A DNA stretch of 64,000 bases from Jannaschia sp. M317 (GCF_025141175.1 NZ_CP081155.1:2633001-2697000); one strand, 5' to 3'. Positions 50,026 to 60,329 are shown, counted from the first letter of the stretch. A program made the numbers and translations. The notes: generated by a model not told the origin, from the sequence alone.

Positions 50026-51123
50026 TCAGGAAATCCGGCGCGCCGGGGCGGTCGTTCGGTTGGTTTCACCGGGATCGTCGGGCGCACGGCTCATCCATGT
50101 CCGCAAGCGGGCCGCCGCCTGGTGGCCGACGGCACTGGGGTGCAGGCTCTCTGACGGGTCGATGCCGACCTCGCGTCGCTTGCGGGCCAGAAACAGCGGG
50201 CCAAAGCCGCGCCAATTGCCCGCCGAGGGCGCGGTTGCATCCGCCGGGAACCGGTCCCGCCAATCCGGCGGCAGGTCCAGTCCGACCGATTGCAGGCGCG
50301 ACAACATCCAGTGCAACGGCACATTCGCCAGGGGTCGCGCCGCGCCGAAGCCCATCAGTTGCCCGCCCAGATCCCCGTGAGAGCCGCGAAACCAGACCTG
50401 TTCCACCGTGCGCGTCCGCTCTCCGCGCGTGCGCCAGCGTTCCAGGGCAAAGGCCCGGCGCGTCTCATCCAGAGCCATGGCATGAAACCCGTACTGCACG
50501 CGGGGCCCCAACCGATGAGACCGAAACCGGTGCACCTCCGGGAACAGCCGCCACAGCACGGGCCAGCGGATGCCCACGGCCTGCACGGTGTCGAACACCC
50601 CGATCGCGCGGATCTGCGCCTTGGGGTGACAATAGCGGGAATGAAACGACCGCGCCTCGGCGCTGGTCGGATCGGCACGATAGTGGTCATAAGCTTCCTG
50701 GACACGGGCGTCGGTCAGCTCTTCGTTGCGCAACAGGCCGACGCGGTCGATCATCCCGGCCAGCGCGCGCACCCCGTAGGCACCGCGCGAATAGCCCAGC
50801 AGAAACACCTTGTCGCCGGGCGTATAGCGATGGGCGAGAAAGAAATAGGCGCGCCGGATTTGTCGGTTGATACCGACCCCGGCCATGACCTCATCCGCCC
50901 GTTTCAAGCCGCGCCATTCGATGCCCGGCTCGTAATACAGACAATCGTGGCCCTCATCGCGCAGCATCTTCCAGATCAGCCCGATCGAGGTTTCGCGCCC
51001 CTCGTCCAGCGTCGACATCGTCCCGTCAAGCAGGACGATATGCGTATCGGCCTGGGCAACGGGGCGTTCCCGTGGCCCCGCGCGCCCCGTAAGCCGCCGC
51101 CAGAGTGCGCTATTCCGCAGCAA
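50026..51123 (-). CDS. DUF2235 (Tle1-like) alpha/beta hydrolase
   Basis: A 365-residue hydrolase. The serine nucleophile motif is LLGYSRGAYGVRALAG and the first strand is THIVLLDGTMSTLDEG; GVFDTVQAVG and FRGSHGDLGG are the other family motifs. DUF2235 includes phospholipase effectors of type VI secretion, but no secretion genes are nearby. The most plausible start is TTG at 51123, with GAGG seven bases upstream, inside the end of the coxL-like gene (14-base overlap). The substrate could be a lipid or ester. Confidence 0.82.
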   Translation of the reverse strand: MLRNSALWRRLTGRAGPRERPVAQADTHIVLLDGTMSTLDEGRETSIGLIWKMLRDEGHDCLYYEPGIEWRGLKRADEVMAGVGINRQIRRAYFFLAHRYTPGDKVFLLGYSRGAYGVRALAGMIDRVGLLRNEELTDARVQEAYDHYRADPTSAEARSFHSRYCHPKAQIRAIGVFDTVQAVGIRWPVLWRLFPEVHRFRSHRLGPRVQYGFHAMALDETRRAFALERWRTRGERTRTVEQVWFRGSHGDLGGQLMGFGAARPLANVPLHWMLSRLQSVGLDLPPDWRDRFPADATAPSAGNWRGFGPLFLARKRREVGIDPSESLHPSAVGHQAAARLRTWMSRAPDDPGETNRTTAPARRIS

Positions 51124-53410
51124 CGGCAACCTCGGCCTGTTGCAGCATCGCCCAAACCCGCGACGGCGTGAATGGCATGTCCACCTGGCGCAGGCCCAGC
51201 GGCCACAGCGCGTCCAGCGCCGCATTCGCGACCGCGGCCATGGCCCCGACGGTCCCCGCCTCGCCGCAGCCCTTCATGCCCATGGCGTTGCGGGTCGACG
51301 GCACCGGTTCAGAATGAAACTCGATCATGGGCAAACCCTGCGCCCGTGGCATCCCATAGTCCATGAACGAGGCCGTGAGCAGCTGGCCGTCTTCGTCGTA
51401 GACCACATGTTCCGACACCGCCTGACCGATGCCCTGGACGACACCGCCATGGACCTGCCCCTCGGCCATCATGGGGTTCATCAAGTTGCCGAAATCATCG
51501 ACGACCGTGTATTTCACCACCTCCAGCAGCCCCGTCTCGCGGTCGATCTCCACCTCGCACAGATGCGCGCCGTTGGGATAGGACCGCCCCGGCAGCTTGG
51601 TCGTGGCCTTCACCTGCAACAGGTCATCGCGCCCAGCCGCCCGCGCGGCGTCGGCGGCCTCCAACAACGTCATCACGCGGTTGGATCCCGTGGCGCGGAA
51701 CTGGCCGTCTTCGAAATCGACGGACTCGACCTCCAACCGGTCGGCAACAAAGGGCGCGAACCCGGCGATCACCTTCTCGGCCACCGCCTTGTTGGCCGTG
51801 CCCTGGGTCGTCACAGACCGCGACCCGCCGGTGCCGCCGCCCTTGGCAATCCGGTCGCTGTCGCCCTGCACGATGTCCACCGCCTCGGGCGGCAGGCCCA
51901 GATCGGTCGCCAGAAACTGCCGGTAGACCGTCTCGTGCCCCTGCCCGTTCGACTGCGTGCCCACCAGCAGCGTGACCCGGCCATCGCCGGCGAACACGAT
52001 CTCTGCGCTTTCCTCGGGGGCCCCCAGAATGCTCTCGATATAGTAGCACAGGCCCAGCCCGCGCAGCTTGCCCCGTGCCGCACTGTTCGCCTGGCGCGCG
52101 CCGAACCCGGCGACATCCGCCTCGGCAACGGCCCGGTCCAGCACGCGCGCGAAATCGCCCACGTCATAGCTTTCGCCGACAGCCGTCAGATAGGGGAACT
52201 GCTCCGGCTTGATGAAGTTGCGGCGGCGCAGCTCGAACCGGTCGACGCCCAGCTCCTTGGCGGCGTAGTCCATCGCCCGTTCCAGGATGAAAATCGCCTC
52301 GGGCCGCCCGGCCCCACGATAGGCATCGACCTGGGTTGTGTTGGTGAAAATGCCCGTCGACGACATGTAGACGTCCTGAACATCGTAGACACCAGGCAAC
52401 ACCTTGGCAAACAGCTCCGACTGGATATTCTGAGCGTACCCAGACAGATAGCCGCCCATGTTAGCCACATTGGTCGACCGATAGGCAACCAGCCGATTGC
52501 CCGCGTCAAAGCCCAGTTCCGCCTTTTGCCAAAGATCGCGCCCCGCATTGTCCGACAGCATGGATTCGGACCGGTCGCCCATCCAACGCACCGCGCAGCC
52601 CAGTTTGCGCGCGGCATGAGCCACCAGGAAGGTTTCGGGATAGGCCATGCCCTTCATGCCGAAACCGCCACCCACATCCGGGTTGGTGACCCGGATCTGA
52701 TCCTTGTTCAGTCCCAACACCCGCGCCGCCTGATCCTTGGTACCCCAGACGCCTTGCCCGTTGAAGCAGATGTGCAGGCGGTCGCCTTCTATCGGTTCCG
52801 CGTAACAGCCCCGCGGCTCCATCGAGGCGCAGATGATCCGGTTGTCGGCGGCTTCCAACGTGACGACACGGTGCGCGGCCTTGAGGGCGGCATCGACGCG
52901 GGCCGCATCCCCCTTGTCCCAGACGTAGGCGACGTTGTCGTCTGCCTCTGCGTGGATCACGGGGCCGCCCGGCGCCACATCCACCTTGACCGGCAGATCG
53001 TCGAAATCGACCATGATCGCCTCGGCAGCATCGCGCGCCTGGGCCAGCGTGTCCGCCACGACCATGGCCAGACCTTCGCCCACGAACCGCACCCGCCCGT
53101 TTGCCAACAGCGGTCTGCGCGGCGTCTTGCCCCGCGTGCCGTCCTGCGATTTTGCCGGCGTCGAAGTGATGTGGTTGTCGACGCCGTCCGCCTCGATGCT
53201 GGCCGAGGTCAGGATCGCCCGCACCCCATCCATGTCCAGCGCATCGGCGACATCCAGCTCCGTCACGACCGCATGGGCCACCGGCGCGCGCAGGACATAG
53301 GCATGCAGCGCGCCGTCGGGTGCAATGTCGTCCACGTAAGCGCCGCGTCCGGTCAGGAAACGGTCATCCTCGCTGCGCAGGTTGGATTGGCTCAAACCGA
53401 ATTTCCGCAT
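51110..53410 (-). CDS. Molybdenum hydroxylase large subunit (CoxL/XDH family, form II type), orphan
   Basis: A 766-residue molybdopterin-binding subunit. The active-site loop reads AYRGAGRPE, as in form II CO dehydrogenase-like proteins, not the AYRCSFR of true CO dehydrogenase. Conserved GGGFGMKG, GQGHETVYRQ and the catalytic Glu in KGCGEAGTVGA are present. It needs a 2Fe-2S small subunit and usually an FAD medium subunit, but neither gene is next to it. TetR is upstream, DUF2235 downstream. The true substrate is unknown. The start at 53410 (MRKFGLSQSN) has a GGAG site. Confidence 0.88.
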   Translation of the reverse strand: MRKFGLSQSNLRSEDDRFLTGRGAYVDDIAPDGALHAYVLRAPVAHAVVTELDVADALDMDGVRAILTSASIEADGVDNHITSTPAKSQDGTRGKTPRRPLLANGRVRFVGEGLAMVVADTLAQARDAAEAIMVDFDDLPVKVDVAPGGPVIHAEADDNVAYVWDKGDAARVDAALKAAHRVVTLEAADNRIICASMEPRGCYAEPIEGDRLHICFNGQGVWGTKDQAARVLGLNKDQIRVTNPDVGGGFGMKGMAYPETFLVAHAARKLGCAVRWMGDRSESMLSDNAGRDLWQKAELGFDAGNRLVAYRSTNVANMGGYLSGYAQNIQSELFAKVLPGVYDVQDVYMSSTGIFTNTTQVDAYRGAGRPEAIFILERAMDYAAKELGVDRFELRRRNFIKPEQFPYLTAVGESYDVGDFARVLDRAVAEADVAGFGARQANSAARGKLRGLGLCYYIESILGAPEESAEIVFAGDGRVTLLVGTQSNGQGHETVYRQFLATDLGLPPEAVDIVQGDSDRIAKGGGTGGSRSVTTQGTANKAVAEKVIAGFAPFVADRLEVESVDFEDGQFRATGSNRVMTLLEAADAARAAGRDDLLQVKATTKLPGRSYPNGAHLCEVEIDRETGLLEVVKYTVVDDFGNLMNPMMAEGQVHGGVVQGIGQAVSEHVVYDEDGQLLTASFMDYGMPRAQGLPMIEFHSEPVPSTRNAMGMKGCGEAGTVGAMAAVANAALDALWPLGLRQVDMPFTPSRVWAMLQQAEVAVAAE

Positions 53411-53447
53411 CAGGGGCTCCGCAGGCAAAGGACGTGTTTTTCGGACC

Positions 53448-54071
53448 TTAGCGGGTGTGCGGGGGTTGTCCAGCGTCTGCCGGAAAGGCCCGCGTCAGCA
53501 GCGACTTCACAAAGGCCTCCTTCTCGGGCGGGTCCATGTTCTGCGCCAGGTGAATCCGACCAGAGGCGAGCAGGTCGGCGATCCCATGCACCATGCCCCA
53601 GATCGCAAAGGTATCGGCAAGGTGACGCACGTCGTCCTGAAGCGGCAGGCCCGTCATTTCGGACACGTCCTCGGCCAGGGCAAAGAACGCCCGGTCCGCG
53701 ACCTGCGACAGATCGGTGTCGTCATCCATCGGCTTGACCGACGCAAAGCACAGCCGAAACAGGGCCGTATGGTCCTGCGCAAAGGCGCAATAGGCCAGAC
53801 CGTAGGCCATCAATCGGTCCCGTGCGGTCATATCCCCATCGGTCAAGCGCATCGCGCGCATGTCCAGCAGCCGCGTGAACCCGCGCGCCGCCAGCGCCGT
53901 CAACAGCCCGCGCACATCGCCGAAATGATGCGCCGGGGCCGCGTGGCTGACGCCCGCACGGCGCGCCACCTTGCGCAGGCTGAATCCCTCCAGCCCGGTT
54001 TCCTCCAGCTCCGCTTCGCCCGCCGTCAGCAGGGCCTGGCGCAGATCGCCGTGATGATAGGTCTTGGTCAT
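53448..54071 (-). CDS. TetR-family transcriptional regulator
   Basis: A 207-residue repressor. The HTH lies at residues 8-55 (DLRQALLTAGEAELEETGLEGFSLRKVARRAGVSHAAPAHHFGDVRGL), followed by a helical ligand domain of the WHG type (ALFRLCFASVKPMDDDTD). It is divergent from two membrane-protein genes, with an extended inverted repeat in the gap. It lies 37 bases upstream of the coxL-like gene on the same strand, so it may control both sides. Confidence 0.9.
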   Translation of the reverse strand: MTKTYHHGDLRQALLTAGEAELEETGLEGFSLRKVARRAGVSHAAPAHHFGDVRGLLTALAARGFTRLLDMRAMRLTDGDMTARDRLMAYGLAYCAFAQDHTALFRLCFASVKPMDDDTDLSQVADRAFFALAEDVSEMTGLPLQDDVRHLADTFAIWGMVHGIADLLASGRIHLAQNMDPPEKEAFVKSLLTRAFPADAGQPPHTR

Positions 54072-54089
54072 GGCCTTCTGTAGCTGCCA

Positions 54090-54130
54090 ATCCTGACAGC
54101 GTCAAAATCTTTTCTTGACACTGTCAGGAT
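54090..54130. promoter_or_regulatory. Long dyad between the TetR and ABA4-like genes
   Basis: Two 16-base arms, ATCCTGACAGCGTCAA and TTGACACTGTCAGGAT, match as an inverted repeat with one mismatch and a 9-base spacer. A TTGACA/TTGACG box lies in each arm, pointing outward, so both divergent promoters overlap the dyad; a minus-strand -10 TACAGA fits at 17 bases. It is a probable TetR operator. Confidence 0.7.
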
Positions 54131-54180
54131 GACTCGACTACCCCCCAATCTTGTCACCGTCAACATACTCCGGAGCCCCC

Positions 54181-54609
54181 ATGACCCCGACCCTCATGTT
54201 CGACCTCACCGGTCCCCTTGCGTTGTCCGGCTGGGTGCTGCTGGCGGCCACGCCCCTGGCCCCGCGCATCGCGCTGCCCCTGGGCGGCGTGGCGATCCCG
54301 CTTTTGCTGTCGGTGGCCTATGCCGTCTCGGCGGCGCTATGGCTGCCCGGCGCGCCGGGCGGGTTCGACAGCCTCGCAAACGTCATGACGCTGTTCACCC
54401 AGCCCGGCCCGACCATGACCGGCTGGGTCCACTACCTGGCCTTTGATCTGCTGGTCGGGGCCTGGCAGGTCCGCGATGCCCGCGCCCGCGGCGTGCCCCA
54501 TCTGGCGGTGGTTCCCTGCCTGTTCCTGACCCTGATGCTCGGCCCTGTCGGCCTGCTCTCCTACCTCGCCCTGCGCACCCTCTGGACACGAAAGGTCGTC
54601 TTCGCATGA
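54181..54609 (+). CDS. ABA4-like (DUF4281) membrane protein
   Basis: A 142-residue membrane protein with four helices and the family pattern [39 protein letters not shown]. In plants ABA4 is linked to neoxanthin formation; bacterial members are uncharacterised. A GGAG site supports ATG at 54181. The next gene starts inside its stop (ATGA). It is divergent from TetR across the long dyad and is probably its target. Confidence 0.85.
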   Translation: MTPTLMFDLTGPLALSGWVLLAATPLAPRIALPLGGVAIPLLLSVAYAVSAALWLPGAPGGFDSLANVMTLFTQPGPTMTGWVHYLAFDLLVGAWQVRDARARGVPHLAVVPCLFLTLMLGPVGLLSYLALRTLWTRKVVFA

Positions 54610-55364
54610 CAACGCTCACCCTGCCCGCCCGCAACCGCTTGTTGTCGGACGCTCCGCTGCTGACACGAACCGCCGCTATCCTGCTGCTGCTCTCGCTGGT
54701 TCTGACCCTCGCGCTGTTGATGGATCCCCGCACCTTCGAGGCAGAGCCGCTCTGGCTGAAACCGCTGAAGTTCTCGACCGCCCTGGCGCTCTACTGCCTG
54801 ACGCTCGCCTGGGCGGCCCGCTTTCTGCCGACTGCCCTGCGCCAGGCGCGTTGGTTCAACATCTACACCGCCGTGGTCGTTGCCTGCATCGCGGCCGAAC
54901 AGATCTGGGTCACCGGGGCCGCCGCTGCCGGACTGCGGTCGCATTACAACGATGCGCAGCCGCTGCTGATCGCCGTGTATCCGATGATGGGGATCGCCGC
55001 CGTGATCCTGACCTCTGCCACGGCTGTCTGGGGTTGGCACATCCGTCGACACGCCTGGACCGAGATAGAGCGCGCCGTCGCCTGGTCCTTCCTCGCCACC
55101 TGTGCCCTGACGGTGCCGATTGCCATGACCTTGTCGAATGCACCCGCGCCGGGCGTGGGCCTGCCCCCCTTCGGCTGGACGTTGCAGCCGGGCGACCTGC
55201 GCCCCGCGCATTTCCTGGCGACCCACGCGATGCAGGCGGTGCCCCTCGCCGCGCTTGCCCTCGCGCAGTTGATCCGCCTGCCGTACGGAACCGGGGCCAC
55301 CTTGACGGCGGGCTGGTCCGCGCTGACGCTGGCGGCGGCGGCCTACGGCCTCGGCTGGCTCTGA
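54606..55364 (+). CDS. Polytopic membrane protein of unknown function
   Basis: A 252-residue protein with about seven membrane helices (for example [21 protein letters not shown] and [15 protein letters not shown]). Conserved-looking polar residues include [17 protein letters not shown] and [13 protein letters not shown]. It is translationally coupled to the ABA4-like gene. There is no family I can name. It may belong with the ABA4-like protein to one lipid- or isoprenoid-related unit under TetR control. valS starts 74 bases later. Confidence 0.75.
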   Translation: MTTLTLPARNRLLSDAPLLTRTAAILLLLSLVLTLALLMDPRTFEAEPLWLKPLKFSTALALYCLTLAWAARFLPTALRQARWFNIYTAVVVACIAAEQIWVTGAAAAGLRSHYNDAQPLLIAVYPMMGIAAVILTSATAVWGWHIRRHAWTEIERAVAWSFLATCALTVPIAMTLSNAPAPGVGLPPFGWTLQPGDLRPAHFLATHAMQAVPLAALALAQLIRLPYGTGATLTAGWSALTLAAAAYGLGWL

Positions 55365-55438
55365 TCGAAGCGGCGCTCCGGGGTTCCCCTCCGGCGCGCC
55401 GCGCGCTAACTCCGGGCGCAAGCGACGGAGTGCATGAG

Positions 55439-58429
55439 ATGGCGATGGAAAAGACCTTCAACGCGGCCGAGGCCGAGGACCGGATCAGCCGTGCCTGGAT
55501 CGAAGGCGGATACTTCAAGGCCGGGGCCAACGCGTCCCGCCCCGAGACGTTCTCCGTCGTGATCCCCCCGCCCAACGTGACCGGATCGCTGCACATGGGG
55601 CATGCATTCAACAACACGCTTCAGGACATTCTGGTCCGCTGGCACCGGATGCGCGGCTTTGACACGCTCTGGCAGCCGGGCACCGACCACGCGGGCATTG
55701 CCACGCAGATGGTGACCGAACGTGAGATGGCCACCAATGGAGAGCCGACTCGCGCAGAAATGGGCCGCGAAAAATTCCTCGACCGCGTGTGGCAGCAAAA
55801 GACGAAATCGCGCGGCACCATCATCGGTCAGCTGCAACGCCTTGGCGCATCCTGCGATTGGGACCGGGAGGCGTTTACGATGGGCGGTGCCCCCGGCGAC
55901 TCCGATCCCACCGAACAGAATTTCCACGACGCCGTCATCAAGGTCTTTGTCGAGATGTACGACAAGGGCCTGATTTACCGTGGCAAACGCCTGGTGAACT
56001 GGGATCCCCACTTCGAGACCGCGATATCGGATCTGGAGGTGGAGAACATCGAGACGGCGGGCCACATGTGGCACTTTCGCTATCCGCTGGCGAATGGCGC
56101 GACCTACGACTACGTCGAAAAGGACGAGGACGGGAACGTCCTCTTCACCGAGACGCGCGACTATATTTCCATCGCCACCACCCGGCCCGAGACGATGCTG
56201 GGCGACGGGGCCGTGGCCGTGCACCCCACCGATGAACGCTACGCGCCGATCGTCGGTCAGCTCTGCGAAATTCCCGTCGGACCCAAGGATAGCCGCCGCC
56301 TGATCCCCATCATCACCGACGAATACCCGGACCCAACCTTCGGTTCCGGCGCGGTGAAGATCACCGGTGCCCATGATTTCAACGACTACGAAGTCGCCAA
56401 GCGCGGCGGCATCCCGATGTACCGTCTGCTGGACACCAAGGGCGCGATGCGTGCCGACGGGGTCCCCTATGCCAAGGCGGCTGCCGTCGCGATGGCCGTG
56501 GCCCAGGGCACCCGCACCCTGACCGAGGCGGAGTGCGACGCGCTCAACCTCGTCCCCGATCACCTGAGGGGCCTGGACCGGTTCGAGGCGCGCAAAGCCG
56601 TCATCGAGGAAATCACCTCCGAAGGTCTGGCCGTCATGGTCCCCGCAACCGATCCACGCCTCGGCAAAGGGGCAGCCTCCGCCAAGAAGGACCCCACCGG
56701 AGAGCCGCCGGCCGATGCCTCGGAAGGCGGCGACATGCGCACCGATGCCGACGCGCTGGTTCCCCTGGTCGAACCGAAGCCGATCATGCAGCCGTTCGGC
56801 GACCGGTCGAAAGTCGTCATCGAACCGATGCTGACCGACCAATGGTTCGTCGACACCGCCCAGATCGTCGGCCCCGCGCTGGACGTGGTGCGCGACGGCA
56901 CCATCCAGATCGTGCCGGAGTCGGATCGCAAGGTGTATTTCCACTGGCTGGAAAACATCGAGCCCTGGTGCATATCACGCCAGTTGTGGTGGGGTCATCA
57001 GATCCCGGTTTGGTTCGACGCAGAGGGCAATCAGTATTGCGCCATGACCGAAGCCGAGGCGCAAGCCAAGGCCGGCAGTGGCGTCGCCCTTACCCGCGAT
57101 CCCGACGTGCTCGACACCTGGTTCTCCTCCGGCCTCTGGCCGTTGGGCACCCTCGGCTGGCCCGAGGACACCGATGAACTTGCAAAGTACTTCCCGACCT
57201 CCACGTTGATCACCGGGACCGACATCCTGTTCTTCTGGGTCGCCCGGATGGTGATGATGCAGCTGGCCGTGCTGGCCGACTCGAAACCGGTTGTAGAGCG
57301 TATTCCTTTCGAAAAGGTTTACCTCCACGGGCTCGTGCGCGACGCCAAGGGCAAGAAGATGTCCAAGAGCGTCGGCAACGTCGTCGACCCCCTCGACATC
57401 ATCGACGAATACGGGGCCGACGCGCTGCGGTTCACGAACGCGGCCATGGCGTCGCTGGGGGGCGCGCTCAAGCTCGATACCCAGCGGATCGCGGGCTATC
57501 GGAATTTCAGCACGAAACTCTGGAACGCCGTGCGCTTTGCCGAGATGTACGAGGTCCCCTTTGCGCGTCCGACCGGGATCACCCGTCCGTCCGACGTGGA
57601 TCATACCGTCAATCGCTGGATCATCGGCGAGACGGCGCGCGTCCGCGAAGAGGTCGATGCGTCACTCGCTGCTTACCGGTTCGACGACGCGGCGAGCGCG
57701 CTTTACAAGTTCGTCTGGAACGTCGTCTGCGACTGGTACGTCGAGCTGTCGAAACCGATCCTGCAGGGCGAAGCTTCTGATATCAAATCGGAAACTCAGG
57801 CGACGATGGGCTGGGTCCTGACCCAGTGCATGACCCTTCTGCACCCCTTCATGCCGTTCATCACCGAAGAGCTGTGGTCCGTCACCGGCCATGACGGCAT
57901 GTTGGTCCATGGTGCTTGGCCCGAGGGCCTGACCTCCGAACATGTTGATTCGACTGCGGAAACTGAAATCCGCTGGGTCATCGGGTTCATCGAGTCCATC
58001 CGGTCCGCCCGCGCACAAATGAACGTGCCGGCCTCGGCTCATATCCCCGTCGTCGCGGTGGATTGGTCGAAGAACGCAGCGCAAGCCTTTGACAACAATA
58101 AAGACATGATCTCCGCTCTCGCCCGAATCGAGGGCTTGACGGAGGGGGCCGCGCCCAAGGGGGCGATTGCCGTGACCACCGGGGGCGGGCGCTTTGCCTT
58201 GCCGCTGGACGGGGTCATCGACACCGCCGCCGAACGCGCCCGACTGGAAAAGTCTCTTGCGAAACTTGGAAAAGAGATCAAAGGCTTGCAGGGTCGGGTC
58301 AAGAACCCCAAGTTCGCAGAAAGCGCCCCGCCAGAGGTTGTGGAGGAAGCCCGCGCCAACCTGGCGGCCCGCGAAGGCGAAGCAGCGGTGCTAGAGGCGG
58401 CCCTGGCCAGCCTTGCCGAGCTCGGGTGA
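55439..58429 (+). CDS. valS: Valyl-tRNA synthetase
   Basis: A 996-residue class I synthetase charging tRNA-Val. The HIGH-type motif is [17 protein letters not shown] near residue 42, followed by [13 protein letters not shown]. The editing domain (about 200-350) contains [18 protein letters not shown], the KMSKS loop is [10 protein letters not shown], and the anticodon-binding domain and C-terminal coiled coil ([23 protein letters not shown]) close the protein. Start at 55439 (MAMEKTF) with GGAG eight bases upstream. The next gene overlaps by GTGA. Confidence 0.97.
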   Translation: MAMEKTFNAAEAEDRISRAWIEGGYFKAGANASRPETFSVVIPPPNVTGSLHMGHAFNNTLQDILVRWHRMRGFDTLWQPGTDHAGIATQMVTEREMATNGEPTRAEMGREKFLDRVWQQKTKSRGTIIGQLQRLGASCDWDREAFTMGGAPGDSDPTEQNFHDAVIKVFVEMYDKGLIYRGKRLVNWDPHFETAISDLEVENIETAGHMWHFRYPLANGATYDYVEKDEDGNVLFTETRDYISIATTRPETMLGDGAVAVHPTDERYAPIVGQLCEIPVGPKDSRRLIPIITDEYPDPTFGSGAVKITGAHDFNDYEVAKRGGIPMYRLLDTKGAMRADGVPYAKAAAVAMAVAQGTRTLTEAECDALNLVPDHLRGLDRFEARKAVIEEITSEGLAVMVPATDPRLGKGAASAKKDPTGEPPADASEGGDMRTDADALVPLVEPKPIMQPFGDRSKVVIEPMLTDQWFVDTAQIVGPALDVVRDGTIQIVPESDRKVYFHWLENIEPWCISRQLWWGHQIPVWFDAEGNQYCAMTEAEAQAKAGSGVALTRDPDVLDTWFSSGLWPLGTLGWPEDTDELAKYFPTSTLITGTDILFFWVARMVMMQLAVLADSKPVVERIPFEKVYLHGLVRDAKGKKMSKSVGNVVDPLDIIDEYGADALRFTNAAMASLGGALKLDTQRIAGYRNFSTKLWNAVRFAEMYEVPFARPTGITRPSDVDHTVNRWIIGETARVREEVDASLAAYRFDDAASALYKFVWNVVCDWYVELSKPILQGEASDIKSETQATMGWVLTQCMTLLHPFMPFITEELWSVTGHDGMLVHGAWPEGLTSEHVDSTAETEIRWVIGFIESIRSARAQMNVPASAHIPVVAVDWSKNAAQAFDNNKDMISALARIEGLTEGAAPKGAIAVTTGGGRFALPLDGVIDTAAERARLEKSLAKLGKEIKGLQGRVKNPKFAESAPPEVVEEARANLAAREGEAAVLEAALASLAELG

Positions 58430-59415
58430 CGTTCAACATCCTGATAATAGGTCAGAAAGGCCGCCTCCAACATGAGGCGGCCTTGTTCGGGGCAACCCTT
58501 CGCCACACATCGCCCAACTGGTCCGGCCGCCTGATTGTCGCCGAACCCCAACCCGGCCCCCGCTGGCCCGAAGATCCCCGCATCCCCGACGGCCCGCAAA
58601 GGGACCTGCTGCAAAGCCTGGGCGCAGAGATCCTGCCGTTTGAAAACAAGCACTTCGGCACCGTTTATCCGCAGGGCAACAAGATCGAGGGCCTGTCCGC
58701 ATTGCCGGACGGGCCCTTTGTCTTCTTCGATACGGACACCGTGATCACAGGGGACGTGACGCAGCTGACCATCGATTTCGACCGCCCCGCCGCCAGCATG
58801 AAGCGGGAGGCGACCTGGCCCAACGTCGAACTTTATGGACCTGATTACAATGCGATATGGGGCGCTCTTCATGCAAGGCGCGGCGGCAGGTTAGAGGATA
58901 CGCTCGACACCGCATGGCCGGATCTGCATTGGCGGCGCTACCTATATTTCAACGCCGGCTGGTTTTTCGGCCCCGATCCACGCACCTTCCAGAAGGCCTT
59001 TCTTGAAGCCGCCTTGATGATCCGCAACGATCCGCCGCCAGAGATCGTGACGCAGGTTCTGGACCCCTGGCTGGACCAGGCGGCGCTGCCGCTGGCGATC
59101 CATGAATTGGGCGGGGGACGCCCCGGGGCCAAGGGCGGAATCGACGACGGGATTTTTGACGGAAGCCACAGTTTTCACTATCGTTTCATGCCGCTTCTCT
59201 TTGCGACGGCCCCTGATCACGTGCTTGATGGCGTGACCGCCGCGACGGCGCCAAATCCAGTCAAACGCGTCCTGAAGGAATATGAGCCGTTCAAGCGGTT
59301 TCTCTATCAGGGCAAGGGCGCGCGGGCGCGGGCACTGTTTGATCGCGACAACCTGCCCAGCAAGGAACAGGCAATCCGCAATCGCCTGCGCCGAGAGAAC
59401 CTGTGGGAGCGGTGA
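58426..59415 (+). CDS. Glycosyltransferase-like protein of unknown function
   Basis: A 329-residue soluble protein starting with GTG inside the valS stop. The N-terminus [22 protein letters not shown] and the motif [14 protein letters not shown] (residues about 98-111) resemble the DxD-type metal site of GT-A glycosyltransferases. [16 protein letters not shown] and [14 protein letters not shown] segments support that fold. Donor and acceptor are unknown, and a pure structural resemblance remains possible. It ends convergent to the second ArsR-SRPBCC gene. Confidence 0.7.
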   Translation: MTFNILIIGQKGRLQHEAALFGATLRHTSPNWSGRLIVAEPQPGPRWPEDPRIPDGPQRDLLQSLGAEILPFENKHFGTVYPQGNKIEGLSALPDGPFVFFDTDTVITGDVTQLTIDFDRPAASMKREATWPNVELYGPDYNAIWGALHARRGGRLEDTLDTAWPDLHWRRYLYFNAGWFFGPDPRTFQKAFLEAALMIRNDPPPEIVTQVLDPWLDQAALPLAIHELGGGRPGAKGGIDDGIFDGSHSFHYRFMPLLFATAPDHVLDGVTAATAPNPVKRVLKEYEPFKRFLYQGKGARARALFDRDNLPSKEQAIRNRLRRENLWER

Positions 59416-59441
59416 ACGTCGTCCCTCAACCCCCTGAAATA

Positions 59442-60149
59442 TCAGAAATTCGACAGGCTGGACGCCGCCGCCGCCGCGAAGCGTTCCATCAGCACCAAGT
59501 CCCACATGCGCGCCGTTTCCTCGGTCTCGGCGTCATGGATCAGGGTCAGCCGGGTCCCGTCTGGCAAAGGTTCCATCCGGACAGTCACGGTCGACCCCCC
59601 AGGCGTGCCAAGCGCCCAGTCGAACACGATCCGCTCACCCACGGCAGCCTCGCGCACGGTGGCCCAGACGGCCTCTGATCCGTCAAACAAGATCTCGCGC
59701 AGCGATCCGCCCGGTTCGGCCGATAACACAACGGCTTGCGGCAAGGCTCCTTCGGAGCTGGCCGAGACGGAAACGACGGCGACCGGCCACCAGATCGCCA
59801 GATCCTCGCAGAACAGCTGCCAACATTCGGTGGGGGTCAGGCGCACCGCAAGGCTGCGCATCAGCCCATCGATGACCATGGCCTCTGGCCGGGCAGACAG
59901 ATCCCCCAGCCAATCGACCAAGGCCGCAGCCCCGCCGGGGGCCAGCGCATAAAGGTTGCGACGCCCGGCGGATGTCATGGTGACCAGACCGGCCTCGGCC
60001 AGCACCTTCAGGTGCTGCGACACGGCGGGACGCGATACCGGCAAGGGGTCGGCAATCGTTCCGACGGCCAACGGCCCGCCCCGCATCCGATCAAGGATCG
60101 CGCGACGCGTGGGATCGGCCAGCGCAGTTAGGATCGCCTCGTAGCTCAT
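59442..60149 (-). CDS. ArsR-type regulator fused to an SRPBCC domain (second copy of the architecture)
   Basis: A 235-residue protein. The ArsR winged helix is at residues 3-85 (AILTALADPTRRAILDRMRGG; VSRPAVSQHLKVLAEAGLV), and an AHSA1/SRPBCC-like domain fills 95-235 (RLTPTECWQLFCEDLAIWWP; GERIVFDWALG). No metal-binding Cys pair is seen. The order matches the fusion at 8996, but the sequences differ, so it is not a recent duplicate. The upstream region has no strong dyad like those at 8935-8986. It is divergent from clpP. Confidence 0.85.
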   Translation of the reverse strand: MSYEAILTALADPTRRAILDRMRGGPLAVGTIADPLPVSRPAVSQHLKVLAEAGLVTMTSAGRRNLYALAPGGAAALVDWLGDLSARPEAMVIDGLMRSLAVRLTPTECWQLFCEDLAIWWPVAVVSVSASSEGALPQAVVLSAEPGGSLREILFDGSEAVWATVREAAVGERIVFDWALGTPGGSTVTVRMEPLPDGTRLTLIHDAETEETARMWDLVLMERFAAAAASSLSNF

Positions 60150-60245
60150 GCAGGCAGCCTATTCACGCCGGGCGCGACCCGGTCAACCGCAAGGGGCGCG
60201 CAAGCGGCGAACTGGCAGGGATATGTCCCAAGATGTCCGCATCCG

Positions 60246-60271
60246 CTTGAAGCCCCCGCACGCACCCCATA
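60246..60271 (+). promoter_or_regulatory. Sigma-32 (RpoH)-like heat-shock promoter of clpP
   Basis: CTTGAAG (60246-60252) and CCCCATA (60265-60271) are separated by 12 bases. The heat-shock consensus is CTTGAAA-N11 to 16-CCCCATnT, so the match is strong. It lies 59 bases before the clpP start. Confidence 0.75.
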
Positions 60272-60329
60272 GGTTCGCCCCCACGGCCCGTCGCGACAGG
60301 CGCGGCGCGGGCATATGAGGGCAGAGCAG

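Noticed and set aside
51140..53737. An 865-codon plus-strand open frame
   Set aside because: It is antisense to the coxL-like gene, whose protein motifs are clear; the opposing frame shows none.
54851..55438. A much longer N-terminus for valS
   Set aside because: The extension overlaps the preceding membrane-protein gene, is Arg/Gly/Pro-rich, and a ribosome site precedes the family-like start at 55439.
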